Shown here in pieces: positions 54,236 through 63,665 of a stretch of 64,000 nt of DNA; within the stretch, counting starts at the first letter, position 1, and every line of letters begins with the position of its first letter. The notes beneath the pieces are model-generated. The model saw only the letters and a list, made by a program, of their open reading frames with translations. It ran no database searches and was not told the DNA's origin. Source of the DNA: Streptomyces decoyicus. GTDB lineage: Bacteria; Actinomycetota; Actinomycetes; Streptomycetales; Streptomycetaceae. The stretch spans positions 8,494,001 to 8,558,000 of the forward strand of contig NZ_CP082301.1 in the NCBI RefSeq assembly GCF_019880305.1, in the 5' to 3' direction. Both the position numbers and the translations under genes were made by a program.

Positions 54236-54640
54236 CGTGGCCAGCGTGTGACGGGCCTGGTGAGGTACCCAGGCGCCGATCTCCAGGGCCGCCAGCCGGT
54301 CCCGGAAGGCGTCACCGCTGCATGTGATCATCGCTGAGCAGGGCCGGGTCCTGGCCGCCTCCGGGAGCAACGGCGGTCAGGAACACTCCGAGCTCGACGC
54401 CCGCCCTTCGCCCGCTCTCGATGCGCTGCGGGCTTCGCGGCCCCTGGGGAGAACGCAAGCGGCGAGCCACGCGATCCCAGAGCAGATCACGGAGCCACCG
54501 CTGCGGCACGTCGGTGAAGTCGAAATGGCTGGACCGACGTTTGTAGCGGATGCCGTAGTGCTCGGTCTCCACGAAGCCGGCCTCCTTGGCCTCCTGCGGA
54601 GTGACGTAGATGATCCGCAGCGAGTGTGACAGGCGCCCGC
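54236..54640 (-). pseudogene. tyrosine recombinase remnant
   Basis: One frame shows RYKRRSSHFDFTDVPQRWLR, SGRRAGVELGVFLTAVAPGG and DPALLSDDHMQR (N-terminal, core-binding region). A second frame reads FRDRLAALEIGAWVPHQARH, then TLATS, with the catalytic HxxR of tyrosine recombinases. The middle, including most catalytic residues, is deleted. Confidence 0.6.
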
Positions 54641-54646
54641 TTGGGC

Positions 54647-54674
54647 CGCTCCCCGTGCCCGCGGGGGTGAGCTC
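54647..54674. CRISPR. isolated type I-E CRISPR repeat
   Basis: 28 bases: CGCTCCCCGTGCCCGCGGGG, then GTGAGCTC. Single repeat at the left edge of the duplicated flank 54675-54916. No spacer pair is left. Confidence 0.5.
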
Positions 54675-54916
54675 ACGCCGGTGCGGCGCGAGGGCCTGCT
54701 ACGTGGCTCGGGCTGGGCTGCTGGGTACGGGGTGCCTGGCTCTTGGCGGTGTCAGGTGGGTGGCCGGGTGCTTGGCAGGGGGATTGCCAAGCGCCCGGCC
54801 TGGGCACCGGGGTGCCATCTGCCGCCGGACCGGAACGCGCACTTCGTCCGGATTCGGCGGACGGTGTCATGGCGGGGGAGCGATGCACCGTCAGCACCAC
54901 CAAAGCCGGACTTGCA
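54675..54916. repeat. duplicated CRISPR flank, copy 1
   Basis: About 240 bases that align with 62349-62590 at roughly 80% identity by eye (shared: GGTGTCAGGTGGGTGGCCGG, ATGCACCGTCAGCACCACC, AAGCCGGAC). Both copies begin right after a CRISPR repeat ending GAGCTC. An IS is inserted at its right end. Confidence 0.75.
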
Positions 54917-54920
54917 CTAG

Positions 54921-55919
54921 GCGCTGTTTCTCGGATCGTGTTCGGAGCGAGATCATGAGGGTCGCGGCCGTGACGGTTCCGAGGTAGACGTAGGCGCGTT
55001 TCTCGTAGCGGGTGGCGATGGCCGGAAGCCCTTGGGGCGGTTGATGGCTCGCTCGAGGGTGTGGGGTTTTTTGTAGCGTTCGCTGTCGAATCCGGTGGGC
55101 GGCCGCCGTCGAAAGCCGCGGTTGTGCCGGTGTCGTTGTTGGTCGAGGCGTTCGGGGATGGTGTGCGGGATTCCGCGTTGTCGCAGGTAACGGCGGTTCT
55201 TGCGGGAGGTGTAGGCCTTGTCTGCCAGGACGTGGTCGGGTCGGCTGCGTGGCCGCCCGAGTCCGGTGCGGGGTACGGAAACCTGCTTCAGCACCCGCTC
55301 GAGCCGGGGGCCGTCACCGTAGTGCCCGGGTGTCAGAACGAGGGCGAGGGGTCGGCGTCGTCTCTCGGCGGCGAGGTGGATTTTGGTGGTGGAGCCGCCG
55401 TGGGAGCGTCCTAGGCATTCGCCGATCTGATCACTTCCTCCAATCGGACGGCCAGTTTCCGCAGCACCGGATCGACCCGGTTCGTCCCCTGCCCGGCCCC
55501 CTTTTGAGGAACCGCGGCTGGGGGCACCTTCCTCGCGCCGGCGGCGTGCTGGTGGGCCCGCGCCGCGGTGGAGTCCACTGACACGTCCCAGTCGATTCGG
55601 CCCTCAGCGTCCTGGGCAGCCTGGACCAGGGACAGTAGCCTCTCTCACGTGCCGTCCGCTGACCAGCGGCGATGACGTTTGTAGACCGTCTCCTACGGCC
55701 TGGACCGCTCGGGAAGATCCCGCCGCTGCACACCCGTCCGCACCCGGTACAGCACCCCGTTAATCACCCGTCGGTGATCACTCCACCGCCCTCCACGCGC
55801 ACCACCACGAGGCAAGAACGACTCCAGTCGATGCCACTCTGCGTTCGTTAAATCCCCACGTCCATGGAACCAGCCTGACCCAACACCCCACCCACGTCCG
55901 GAGATCCGAGAAACACTGT
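54921..55919 (-). mobile_element. complete IS5-family insertion sequence with decayed transposase
   Basis: 999 bases. Terminal inverted repeats GCGCTGTTTCTCGGATC (left) and its near complement (ACAGTGTTTCTCGGATC, right, 55903-55919) differ only in the outer bases, and CTAG occurs on both sides (54917-54920, 55920-55923) as target duplication. Transposase pieces on the minus strand: GRWSDHRRVINGVLYRVRTG, ADGTWERLLSLVQAAQDAE, VSVPRTGLGRPRSRPDHVLA, DKAYTSRKNRRYLRQRGIPH, TGFDSERYKK. Frame breaks and stops disable it. The gap 55924-56180 after it holds nothing recognised. Confidence 0.9.
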
Positions 55920-56180
55920 CTAGGAAGCCCCGCCCCTTCGTGTCACCCAGTTTCGGAGTTTCTTGGCTGTTCCGGGCAACCTGCGCACCTCCGTAGCCCG
56001 CCGTGCGCGGAAGCCGTCCTCACCTCGTTGATCACGGAGTATGTCGGACCGCACGCAACATTTCAGTAGCGCACGATGCATTTCGGTGCGTCCTTCAGCA
56101 CCGCACCGAAGGTTTCAGTGATGTCCTCCGAGACACGCGGTTAAGGCAACTATCCGGCCGTGCTCAATCGTCCTTCAGGC

Positions 56181-58013
56181 ATGACGCACCCGAGCTCCGC
56201 ACCGTCCCCAAATCTGCCTGACTGGCCGCACTGCGGCCACGGCACTACCCCAGAAAACCCAATGGGCTGCCGCGGCATCCACGTAACCGGCCACACCGCA
56301 TGCCTCGCCCACCTAACTGATGCCGACCGCGACGCCTACCTGGCCGGACTGGTCCCCGGCAGCGACATCGACCATCGCGGCACCCCGTTCACCGGACCTC
56401 TCGTCAGTGCCCTCCTCGACGCCCTCCGCGACCCCGCCACCGGACACCCCCGCCTCGGCCTCGCCCTGTTCGGCTCGGCGACCTTCCATGGCGGCGCCAC
56501 GTTCGAGTCGGCGACCTTCCAAGCCGCCGTATTCGGCCGGGCGGCCTTTCAAGGCGTCACCAGCTTCGCTTCGACGACCTTCCAACACCGCGCCGTGTTC
56601 TACTCGGCGACCTTCCAGGACGGCGCCACGTTCGAGTCGGCGACCTTCGAAGGCGGCGCCACGTTCGAGTCGGCGACCTTACAAGCTGCCCAGTTCGAGC
56701 GGGCGACCTTCCAAAATGACGCAGCGTTCGGCCGGGCGATCTTCCACGGCGGCGCAGGGTTCGAGTCTGCGATCTTCCATGGCGACGCCGGGTTCGAGTC
56801 GGCGACCTTCCGAAGCGACGCCGGGTTCGAGTCGGCGACCTTCCGAAGCGATGCCAGGTTCGGCTCGACGACCTTCCACGGCGACGCCGGGTTCGAACAG
56901 GCGGTTTTCGAGCGGTTGGCCAGCCTCGGGCCGTTGGTGTGCGCTGAGCGGGTGGTGCTGTCCGGCGCCGTGTTCGGCGGCCCGGTAACCCTCTCGTTTG
57001 CCGCGCGCCGCCTGGAGTGCCGGCGGACCCGCTGGTCGTCAACAGCAGAGGTGCGTCTGCGCTACGCCACGGTGGACTTTGCCCACGCGGTCTTCGAATA
57101 CCCCCTCACCATTGCCGCGGAGGCCGAGCCATTCGTGCTCCCTGACGGGCTGCCGGTTGCGGAACATATCCTTGCCAGGGATGCCGGGGTGCGGATCGCC
57201 TCGCTGCAGGGAGTGGACGCGGCACACCTAGTCCTGGCCGACGTCGACCTTTCGGGGAGCCTGTTCACCGGGACCGTGCATCTGGACCAGCTGCGGATGG
57301 AGGGCGCCTGCTCCTTCGGCACGGCACCGTCCGGCATGCGCTGGCGCACGTGGCCCCCTGTGCGGTTCACCCAGCGCCGCATACTCGCCGAGGAATGTCA
57401 CTGGCGCGCGAGCCAGCCGACAGCGGCTGGGGGCTGGACCGTGGCGTTGTCTGGCTCCGGACACGTCGGGCCGGCGCAGCTGGCGCCTGTGTACCGGGCG
57501 CTGCGCAAGGCGTTCGAGGACGGCAAGAACGAGCCGGGGGCGGCGGATTTCTACTACGGCGAGATGGAGATGCGCCGTCACGACCGCACTGGCACCACTC
57601 CTGCCGAGCGCAGACTGCTGCACGGCTACTGGCTTCTGTCCGGCTATGGCCTGCGCGCCTCCCGGGCCCTGGGCTGGCTCGTTGCCGCTATGGTCGTCAC
57701 AATCGTGCTGCTGATGGGCTTCGGACTCCCCAAGGACGCCCCGAAGCAGGAAGCGACCGGCACTGTGGCGCCCGGCGGAGGCAAGGTCACCTTCGAGATC
57801 GACAAGGCGGACCCCCAAAACGCCACCAAAGACAGGTTCACTGGCAAGCGCTTCGAGAAGGCCCTGAACGTCACGCTCAACTCGGTGGTCTTCCGCTCTT
57901 CCAACAATGACCTGACCACGGTCGGCACCTACATCGAGATGGCCTCCCGCGTAACCGAGCCCGTTCTGCTGGGCCTCGCGGTCCTGGCCGTCCGCAACCG
58001 CGTCAAGCGCTGA
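56181..58013 (+). CDS. pentapeptide-repeat-like membrane protein
   Basis: 610 residues. A short Cys/His-rich start (WPHCGHGTTPENPMGCRGIH), then roughly 15 tandem five-residue repeats of the A-x-F type (ATFHGGATFESATFQ, AIFHGDAGFES, ATFRSDAGFES; about residues 90-265) that build a right-handed beta helix. A helical region and two membrane helices (LRASRALGWLVAAMVVTIVL; PVLLGLAVLAVRNRVKR) end the protein. The repeat region is also repetitive at DNA level (units of 24-30 bases). ATG 56181; GTG 56160 is possible. Function unknown, perhaps an ion-channel-like or scaffold role. Confidence 0.85.
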   Translation: MTHPSSAPSPNLPDWPHCGHGTTPENPMGCRGIHVTGHTACLAHLTDADRDAYLAGLVPGSDIDHRGTPFTGPLVSALLDALRDPATGHPRLGLALFGSATFHGGATFESATFQAAVFGRAAFQGVTSFASTTFQHRAVFYSATFQDGATFESATFEGGATFESATLQAAQFERATFQNDAAFGRAIFHGGAGFESAIFHGDAGFESATFRSDAGFESATFRSDARFGSTTFHGDAGFEQAVFERLASLGPLVCAERVVLSGAVFGGPVTLSFAARRLECRRTRWSSTAEVRLRYATVDFAHAVFEYPLTIAAEAEPFVLPDGLPVAEHILARDAGVRIASLQGVDAAHLVLADVDLSGSLFTGTVHLDQLRMEGACSFGTAPSGMRWRTWPPVRFTQRRILAEECHWRASQPTAAGGWTVALSGSGHVGPAQLAPVYRALRKAFEDGKNEPGAADFYYGEMEMRRHDRTGTTPAERRLLHGYWLLSGYGLRASRALGWLVAAMVVTIVLLMGFGLPKDAPKQEATGTVAPGGGKVTFEIDKADPQNATKDRFTGKRFEKALNVTLNSVVFRSSNNDLTTVGTYIEMASRVTEPVLLGLAVLAVRNRVKR

Positions 58014-58265
58014 CCACCCACCCGAGGGCATGTGGGCAGCAGAAAGCCGCCGCAAGCCAACGGTTGTGTCTAGGGTCTTTCCGGCCCGCGTCGTGGCACG
58101 CGGATGCGGGCCATGGCCCAACGCTTCGTTCTGGGGCGAGTGGGACAGACCATCTTCAACTGAACGCAGTGCTCGGGCACGGCGTCGACTCGGCTTTGGC
58201 GCCCTCTGCGTTGGTATCTCGAAGACTGTGCACAACTTGGTTCGAGTGCTTTGGGGTGTGGTCGC

Positions 58266-59537
58266 ATGGTGGCGATGCTCTCCAACGAACCTTCCGCAGA
58301 CTCCAAGGCGCGGGTACCGGCGAGCCGTGCTGCTCAGCCCGGCCCGGCCTCGGACAACCAGTGCCCGGATGAGCCGTCGGCCCAGGGCGGTGAAGAGCCG
58401 GACGCCTCGTCGACTCAGGGCAACACCGCTGGCGCCGACTCCGGTACAGGCACCAGCACCGTCGCTACTGCCGCCGACAGCGGCACGACCTCGGCCACGG
58501 TCACTGGCGCCGACGACGCTGTTGTCGGCGCAGATGGAGTCGCAACCGCAGCCGACGCAGGCACTGACAACACGAGCACCGGCGACGAGAAGGAGCACCC
58601 GCGGGCCGCGCGCAAGCCGCGGCGGATCGTGCGGAGGACCGCGAAGGTGGTCGTCGCGCCGGCCGTCGTTCTTGCGTTTCTTGCGCTCGGGGACCGGTGG
58701 GCCGTGCTCTACGCGGAGAACCTGGCGGCGCAGCAGGTGCAGAAGGCGCTGAAGCTGCGCGCCGAGCCCGAGGTGCACATCGACAGCTTCCCGTTGATCG
58801 GGGAGGTGCTCGAGGGCAACATCGACCACGTCGAGGTCAACGTCCCCGATGTCGACGCCGGGCCGGTCTCCGTCGCTCAGGTGAAGGGGACGGTGGACGA
58901 CATCCGGATCGTCGGCAGCCTGCCGTCCTCCGTCAAGGGTGCGGTGCTGAGCCGGGTGCGCGGCGACATCCTGCTGGACTTCAAGGACCTGAACCGCGAA
59001 GTCGGCGCGTCGCAGATCCACTTGATGCCCGGCCCAGAGAAGAACACAGTGCTGGCCGGCGGCGACGTGCCGGTGGGCGACAAGCAGGCCCAGGTCCGGG
59101 GGCGTGCGCAGTTGCAGCGCACCGGGGACCGCGGCCTGCGCATGACCGTGCAGGACACGCGCGTGGTGGTGCCCGGCCTGCTCACGTATGTACCGGGTAA
59201 GGGCGGTGGCTTGCAGCTGACTGCACCCGTCGCCGAGAGGATGGACAAGGGCGAGCTGCAACAGGCGACCGGGAAGCGCGTCCTTCCGCATCAGATGATG
59301 AAGGGCCGCGTGTTGGACACGCTCGTGGACCATCCGTCGCTGCTCAAGCCCACCGGCATCGATCCCTCGCTCATCCAGGGCCTACAGAAGCTCCGGGAGC
59401 CGAAGGTCGCGCAGCAGATGGAGTTCTCCGTGCAGCTGCCGGACAACCTGCCGGGCGACATTCGGCTGCGCGACATCTCCGTGACGAAGAACGGCATTCG
59501 GGCGCAGCTGACCGGCAAGGACGTACCGGTGGGCTAG
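58266..59537 (+). CDS. DUF2993/LmeA-like phospholipid-binding protein
   Basis: 423 residues. A long acidic/Ala/Ser/Thr-rich cytoplasmic region (1-110), one membrane helix (VVVAPAVVLAFLALGDRWAV), then the LmeA-type domain: EVHIDSFPLIGEVLEGNID, HVEVNVPDVDAG, DDIRIVGSLPSSVKGAV, LRMTVQDTRVVVPGLL and MEFSVQLPDNLPGDIRLRDI. In mycobacteria such proteins bind phosphatidylinositides at the cell envelope. ATG 58266 is used; TTG 58251 would add five residues. From 58014 to 58265 I see nothing else. Confidence 0.85.
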   Translation: MVAMLSNEPSADSKARVPASRAAQPGPASDNQCPDEPSAQGGEEPDASSTQGNTAGADSGTGTSTVATAADSGTTSATVTGADDAVVGADGVATAADAGTDNTSTGDEKEHPRAARKPRRIVRRTAKVVVAPAVVLAFLALGDRWAVLYAENLAAQQVQKALKLRAEPEVHIDSFPLIGEVLEGNIDHVEVNVPDVDAGPVSVAQVKGTVDDIRIVGSLPSSVKGAVLSRVRGDILLDFKDLNREVGASQIHLMPGPEKNTVLAGGDVPVGDKQAQVRGRAQLQRTGDRGLRMTVQDTRVVVPGLLTYVPGKGGGLQLTAPVAERMDKGELQQATGKRVLPHQMMKGRVLDTLVDHPSLLKPTGIDPSLIQGLQKLREPKVAQQMEFSVQLPDNLPGDIRLRDISVTKNGIRAQLTGKDVPVG

Positions 59538-59569
59538 TACTGCAACGGTGCTTGTTCTGAGTGCCGGGC

Positions 59570-61100
59570 AGTTTTAAGGGGCTGTGTCCGCGTCGTTTGT
59601 AGTGACTCAGGCGGGGCCTGATATTGGCGTCGTCGGCGCCATGTTGACCAGTGCAGGATGTGCTCGATCGGTGCTGGCCGGGGGTCGGTGAGGCGGTGGA
59701 TCAGGCGTCGGATTTCGGCGAGGCTTACTGATCGTTTCAGAATGAGTTCGGTGTGGCGGCTGGGAGTTGGGGATGCCGTCGGGCAGGGTCTGGCGGGTGG
59801 TTGATGATCTTGTCCCTGATGACTTGTGGGAGCGGATAGCCCCGCTCATCCCTGCCCGGCCGCCGCGTCGGTACCGGTTCCCGGGCCGGAAGCCGGTGGA
59901 GGACCGTGTCGCTCTCGCGGGCATTGTGTACGTACTCCGCAAGGGCGTGACCTGGGCTGACGTGCCCGCCGAGCGGATCGGCTGCAGCGGGGTGACCTGC
60001 TGGCGACGCCTGCGGGACTGGACCGAAGCCGGGCTCTGGCCCCGCTCCACGAGGCTCTGCTCACCGAGCTGCGCAGAGCCGGCCTCCTCGACTTGGACGA
60101 CTGCTCGATCGACGGCTCCCACGTCAGGGCCCTCAAAGGGGGCTCACACCGGACCTCCGCCAGTCGACCGCGGCCGTCCCGGCAGCAAGCACCATGTGAT
60201 CGTCGACCGGCACGGCACTCCGCTCGCGGTGTCGCTGACCGGGGGGAACCGGCACGACGTCACCCAGCTCATGCCGCTGCTGGACGCGATACCCCGCATT
60301 CGCGGACTGCGAGGACGTCCCCGGCACCGCCCCGGCGGCTGTTCGCGGACCGCGACTACGACTTCGACAAGTACCTCCGTCTGACCGCAAGCGCGGGATC
60401 GCCCCGAAGAACGCCCGCCGCGGCACCCCGCACGGCTCCGGACTCGGCAAAAGGCGGTGGGTGGTGGAGAGGACCTTCGCCTGGCTCCACCAGTTCAAGC
60501 GCCTGCGCATCCGCTACGAGATACGCGCCGACCTCCACCAGGGTCTCCTCGAACTCGCCTGCAGCATCATCTGCTTGAGACGCCTCCGTACCCCATTCTG
60601 AAACGATCAGTTAGGTGGAGGAGCTGGGAGGGTCCGTTTCTGCTTTGTCCGTGTCCAGCTGTCGGGCCCGCAGGACGGTCAGGCAGGCGTGGGCGGCCGT
60701 GGCCAAGGTCATGTGGCGGTGCCAGCCGGGGTAGCGGCGGACCTGGTAGTCGTCCGGGCCGCATTCCTGCTTGGCGGTCTGGAAGCGTTCCTCGACTGCC
60801 CATCGGCTGCCCGCGATGCGGATCAGCTCGTCCAGCGTCGTGTCGGCGGGACAGTAGGCGATGTAGTAGGAGATTTCCTCGGGCCTGCTGACGCTGCGGC
60901 GGGCAAGAACCCAGTGCCGGCGGTCCTCGCGGTGCCAGGGCCTCACTTCGACGCGTGCCCAGTCGAAGATCCGCCGGCCATGGGCTCCTTCACCGCAAGA
61001 ACGGCGCTTCCATTTCTGCCGCGGCAGGCCGGGAAACAGGTCGTGGACGGGGTGACGTTCCGAGGAACAGGACAGCCTCACCAGTCCAACTTCGGCGGCA
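59570..61100 (-). mobile_element. IS701-type element, interrupted by another IS
   Basis: C-terminal transposase pieces on the minus strand: DWARVEVRPWHREDRRHWVL, EISYYIAYCPADTTLDELIR, AGSRWAVEERFQTAKQECG, YPGWHRHMTLATAAHACLTV (60615-61000). The last part, LAEIRRLIHRLTDPRPAPIE and HILHWSTWRRRRQYQ, continues at 59580-59725. A second IS sits between the pieces. The 5' third is absent. Not active. Confidence 0.75.
59728..60610 (+). mobile_element. IS5-family insertion sequence inside an IS701-type element
   Basis: 883 bases with perfect 17-base terminal repeats CTGATCGTTTCAGAATG (59728-59744 and complement 60594-60610) and TTA duplicated on both sides (59725-59727, 60611-60613). Transposase pieces in three frames: WERIAPLIPARPPRRYRFPG, GIVYVLRKGVTWADVPAERI, GSKHHVIVDRHGTPLAVSLT, VERTFAWLHQFKRLRIRYEI. 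Frame breaks near 60045 and 60345, and again further on, suggest it is inactive. Confidence 0.9.
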
Positions 61101-61129
61101 ATCCAACAAGGTTCGCCGTCACAGCTAAC

Positions 61130-61179
61130 TCACGGAAGTTGTGCCAGAACCCTCTCGGGTTCTGGCACAACTTCCGTGA
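61130..61179. repeat. perfect 23-bp inverted repeat with 4-bp loop
   Basis: Arms 61130-61152 and 61157-61179 are exact complements (TCACGGAAGTTGTGCCAGAA...), loop TCTC. It lies just after the transposon remnant and could be two joined IS ends. From 61180 to 61369 nothing else is recognised. Confidence 0.85.
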
Positions 61180-61369
61180 TGACCAGCCGGGGCCTCGGAC
61201 ACCGCCGCATGGTGGGGCGGAGTATAGGAGAGGAGCGTGCTCTTGGACACGGTTCGTGGACAGCGGGCATAGGTCCGGATGCCGGGCGTCTGGCCCGTGT
61301 GGCCCGTGCCAGCCGTATGCGAGAGTGCCCCCTTTGGCGATGGTCTGATACGAGGGGCGGGCGATAGTC

Positions 61370-61807
61370 ATGGTGCGCACGAGCAGATGGGTCAGGACGG
61401 TTCTGGTGACCGCTGTCGCGGTGATGCTGCTTGGGTCCTGCAGGGACCTTCAGGCCCGTCTGGTCGACAACAAACTCACCCTCAACAGCCCACACGGCGC
61501 CCTCCTGCCGGGGATGCCTCTCAACTTCTCACCTCGCTGGTACGAGCGGGCCCACCAAGGCTCGCTGATCGTCATCGCCGGCCGGAACCTTCCGGGCATG
61601 GTGGTGGACGACATCACGTAGCTCGATCGCGCCATCCGCCTCGGGCAGGCTGTTGGCGCAGCCGTGCCGTTCGCGGTGGTGCGGCCGCGCAGGAATGCGC
61701 CGTGTCCATGCATGATGCGGGGGGGGAGGAAGTTCAAGCACTGCTGCAGTGGGCGGGCGGGGAGGGCGGTGTCGGCGAGCGGGGGGGATGCGACCGCCCG
61801 GTCATGA
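61370..61807 (+). pseudogene. SEC-C-motif protein with an internal TAG
   Basis: From ATG 61370 the frame reads MVRTSRWVRTVLVTAVAV ... SLIVIAGRNLPGMVVDDIT, then TAG at 61619-61621, and continues in frame with LDRAIRLGQAVGAAVPFAVV and RRNAPCPCMMRGGRKFKHCC. The CPC...GRKFKHCC end is a SEC-C zinc motif (here with two extra residues). Either a nonsense mutation or an accidental open start; the motif itself is clear. Confidence 0.55.
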
Positions 61808-61829
61808 TTAATCTCGTTGTACGTTGTGA

Positions 61830-62056
61830 TCGGCGACTGCGGCGAGTTTGATGTGGCCGTTCGCTGTGGCCGGTTGGTCCATGGCCTGCACACGCTAGCT
61901 GTCCCGCAGCGCCCGCTCCAACAGCGGCACCACCCGCGCCAGATCACGCATCGACAGATAGGCGTAGGTAAGGGTGTTGCACGAGGGCAACGTATAGCGA
62001 TGGTCCTCGCGCAGAACTCTCTCAAATACTCCCAAGGCTCGACGGATATGTGCCAT
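61830..62056 (-). pseudogene. tetratricopeptide-repeat remnant
   Basis: The minus strand reads RALGVFERVLREDHRYTLPS, CNTLTYAYLSMRDLARVVPL, LERALRDS, a TPR-like helix pair, with a stop (TAG) at about 61896. Too short to function; the rest of the gene is gone. Confidence 0.5.
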
Positions 62057-62260
62057 AGCCGAGAAGGACAGTCCTTGGTACGCAAGGAAGAGGCCGGAAG
62101 CAAGAAGACAACGCGCCTATGTGGGCCAGAAGATCTCGCTATACAGGCCACGTGTCAGAGGTACGCGGTGCGCGAGGCAGCACGTTTCTCAAATTGCTGA
62201 TTGCCAGTTCACGGGGCTCGGTGATGAGTTCCGGAGTGCCATGTCGTCGAGTGCGCACCC

Positions 62261-62348
62261 TGCTCCCCGCACCCGCAGGGATGAGCCCGAGCTGGTCCGC
62301 ACCACCCCGCACGCCACCGCCGCTCCGCGTACCCGCGGGGATGAGCTC
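62261..62348. CRISPR. two-repeat type I-E CRISPR array
   Basis: Repeats at 62261-62288 (TGCTCCCCGCACCCGCAGGG, then ATGAGCCC) and 62321-62348 (CGCTCCGCGTACCCGCGGGG, then ATGAGCTC) with one 32-base spacer; period 60. The repeats differ at several positions, so the array is old. No cas genes nearby. Confidence 0.65.
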
Positions 62349-62590
62349 ACGCCGGTGTCGCGCGGGGACCTGCCGCGCGGCACGGGCTGGGCTGCGGGGT
62401 GCGGGGTGCCTGGCATTTCGCGGTGTCAGGTGGGTGGCCGGGTGCTTGGCGGGGGGCCAAGTGTCCGGCCTGGGCAGCGTGGTGCCGTCTGTCGCCGGAC
62501 CGGAACGCGTATTTTCGTCCGGCTTCGGCGGACGGTGTCATGGTCGGGGGGAGCGATGCACCGTCAGCACCACCAAAGCCGGACCTGTAC
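62349..62590. repeat. duplicated CRISPR flank, copy 2
   Basis: Matches 54675-54916 (see there). It lies on the side where a trailer, not a leader, would be expected for this repeat orientation. The region 62591-62795 holds nothing else recognised. Confidence 0.75.
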
Positions 62591-62795
62591 CAGGAGACAA
62601 GCCTCAGTCTTCGCGCAGGCAACCGTGTGCCGTGAGCTGAAACAAGCGGTTCTCGCGCGCTGCGCACAGTGAAACAGTGCAGTCAGCCTCTCGTGTGCGC
62701 CGTCGCATGGCGCTGGAGATGGTCAGCCGGACACCAGGATCACCTGCCGGGTGTTGAGTTCCGGGAAGCTGTGGCTGACGACCACTTTGCATTCT

Positions 62796-63473
62796 CTATC
62801 GGGGAAGGCGTAGCGGGTGGGCGTCCGCATAGATGGGACCGGCCACAGGGTCAGCCGTTACCTCCTCATGAAGTCCCCGCAACTCGCGGTTGTCGGGATG
62901 CAGCGTGACCGCCTCGGCAAGCTCAGCAGTCAACTCCTCGGCCCACTCTGCCGAGTTGTCTGTCCACTGCGATGCCTGCGGCCGCAGGAGCGTCGCGCGC
63001 ATCAGGTTGGGGCGAGGACCTGCTGAAGAGTCCGCCGCAGCGTGGGGGAGGAGTGCGGTGAACTGGTCGTTGTGGCTGCGGATGTTGTAGGCCAGGTCCG
63101 TCAGGCAGGTGGCTTGCGGCTCGAGGAGGGCTTACCGAAGGGCCGGCTCGGTGGTTCCGGGGCGAGGTGGTGCTGGGAGTACTGGTGTGCAGCCGAGGGC
63201 GCGGCGGTAGAGGGCTGCGCGAGCTCGCCATGCCATCTTCAGCAACTCCGCGATGTGTTCCAGTTCTTCGGCTTTGGGGTGCTGTCGGCCGTTTTCGATT
63301 TAGAGGTAGTAGGGCTTGGAGACGCCGAGGCTTTTGGCGAAGAGCTCCGCGGAGATCCGGTCCCGGGGCCGGCCGGGCCCGCCGCTCGTGGTGCCCCGCC
63401 ACCCCACGTCCTGGGGTGTGCGCAGCTCACGGTGGTGGACAAGTAGGGCTTTGAGCAGGTCTTTTCGGTTCAT
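62796..63473 (-). pseudogene. helix-turn-helix regulator (MmyB-like) with two in-frame stops
   Basis: One frame, 226 codons from ATG 63473. The N-terminal part (DRISAELFAKSLGVSKPYYL) is a helix-turn-helix; the following IENGRQHPKAEELEHIAELL completes it, and LTDLAYNIRSHNDQFTALLP, WAEELTAELAEAVTLHPDN, RELRGLHEEVTADPVAG form the MmyB-like ligand domain. TAA stops occur at codon 58 (plus TTA 63300-63302) and codon 114 (63132-63134). Apart from these it is intact. Confidence 0.8.
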
Positions 63474-63665
63474 CATGCGCTTGAGAAGCCCCTTCTGTGG
63501 CCGTCGCGGCCACGTGCCGCAACGTATTTCGGTAACCGAGTAGTGCCCCAACTTCACTTCCGTAAGAATTTTTGCCTGGTCATCCGCTGGTACCCGGTCG
63601 AGAATCACACCTCGGATGCGGAGTGTCGCGGGACGCCCCGTTCGCTCGACGGTGAGGGGATTCCC

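Noticed and set aside
54675..54916. CRISPR leader
   Set aside because: The flank lies downstream of the repeats in their expected transcription direction, where a trailer belongs, so I did not call it a leader.
57228..59333. 701-codon minus frame opposite the DUF2993 gene
   Set aside because: Antisense shadow; hydrophobicity and motifs belong to the plus strand.
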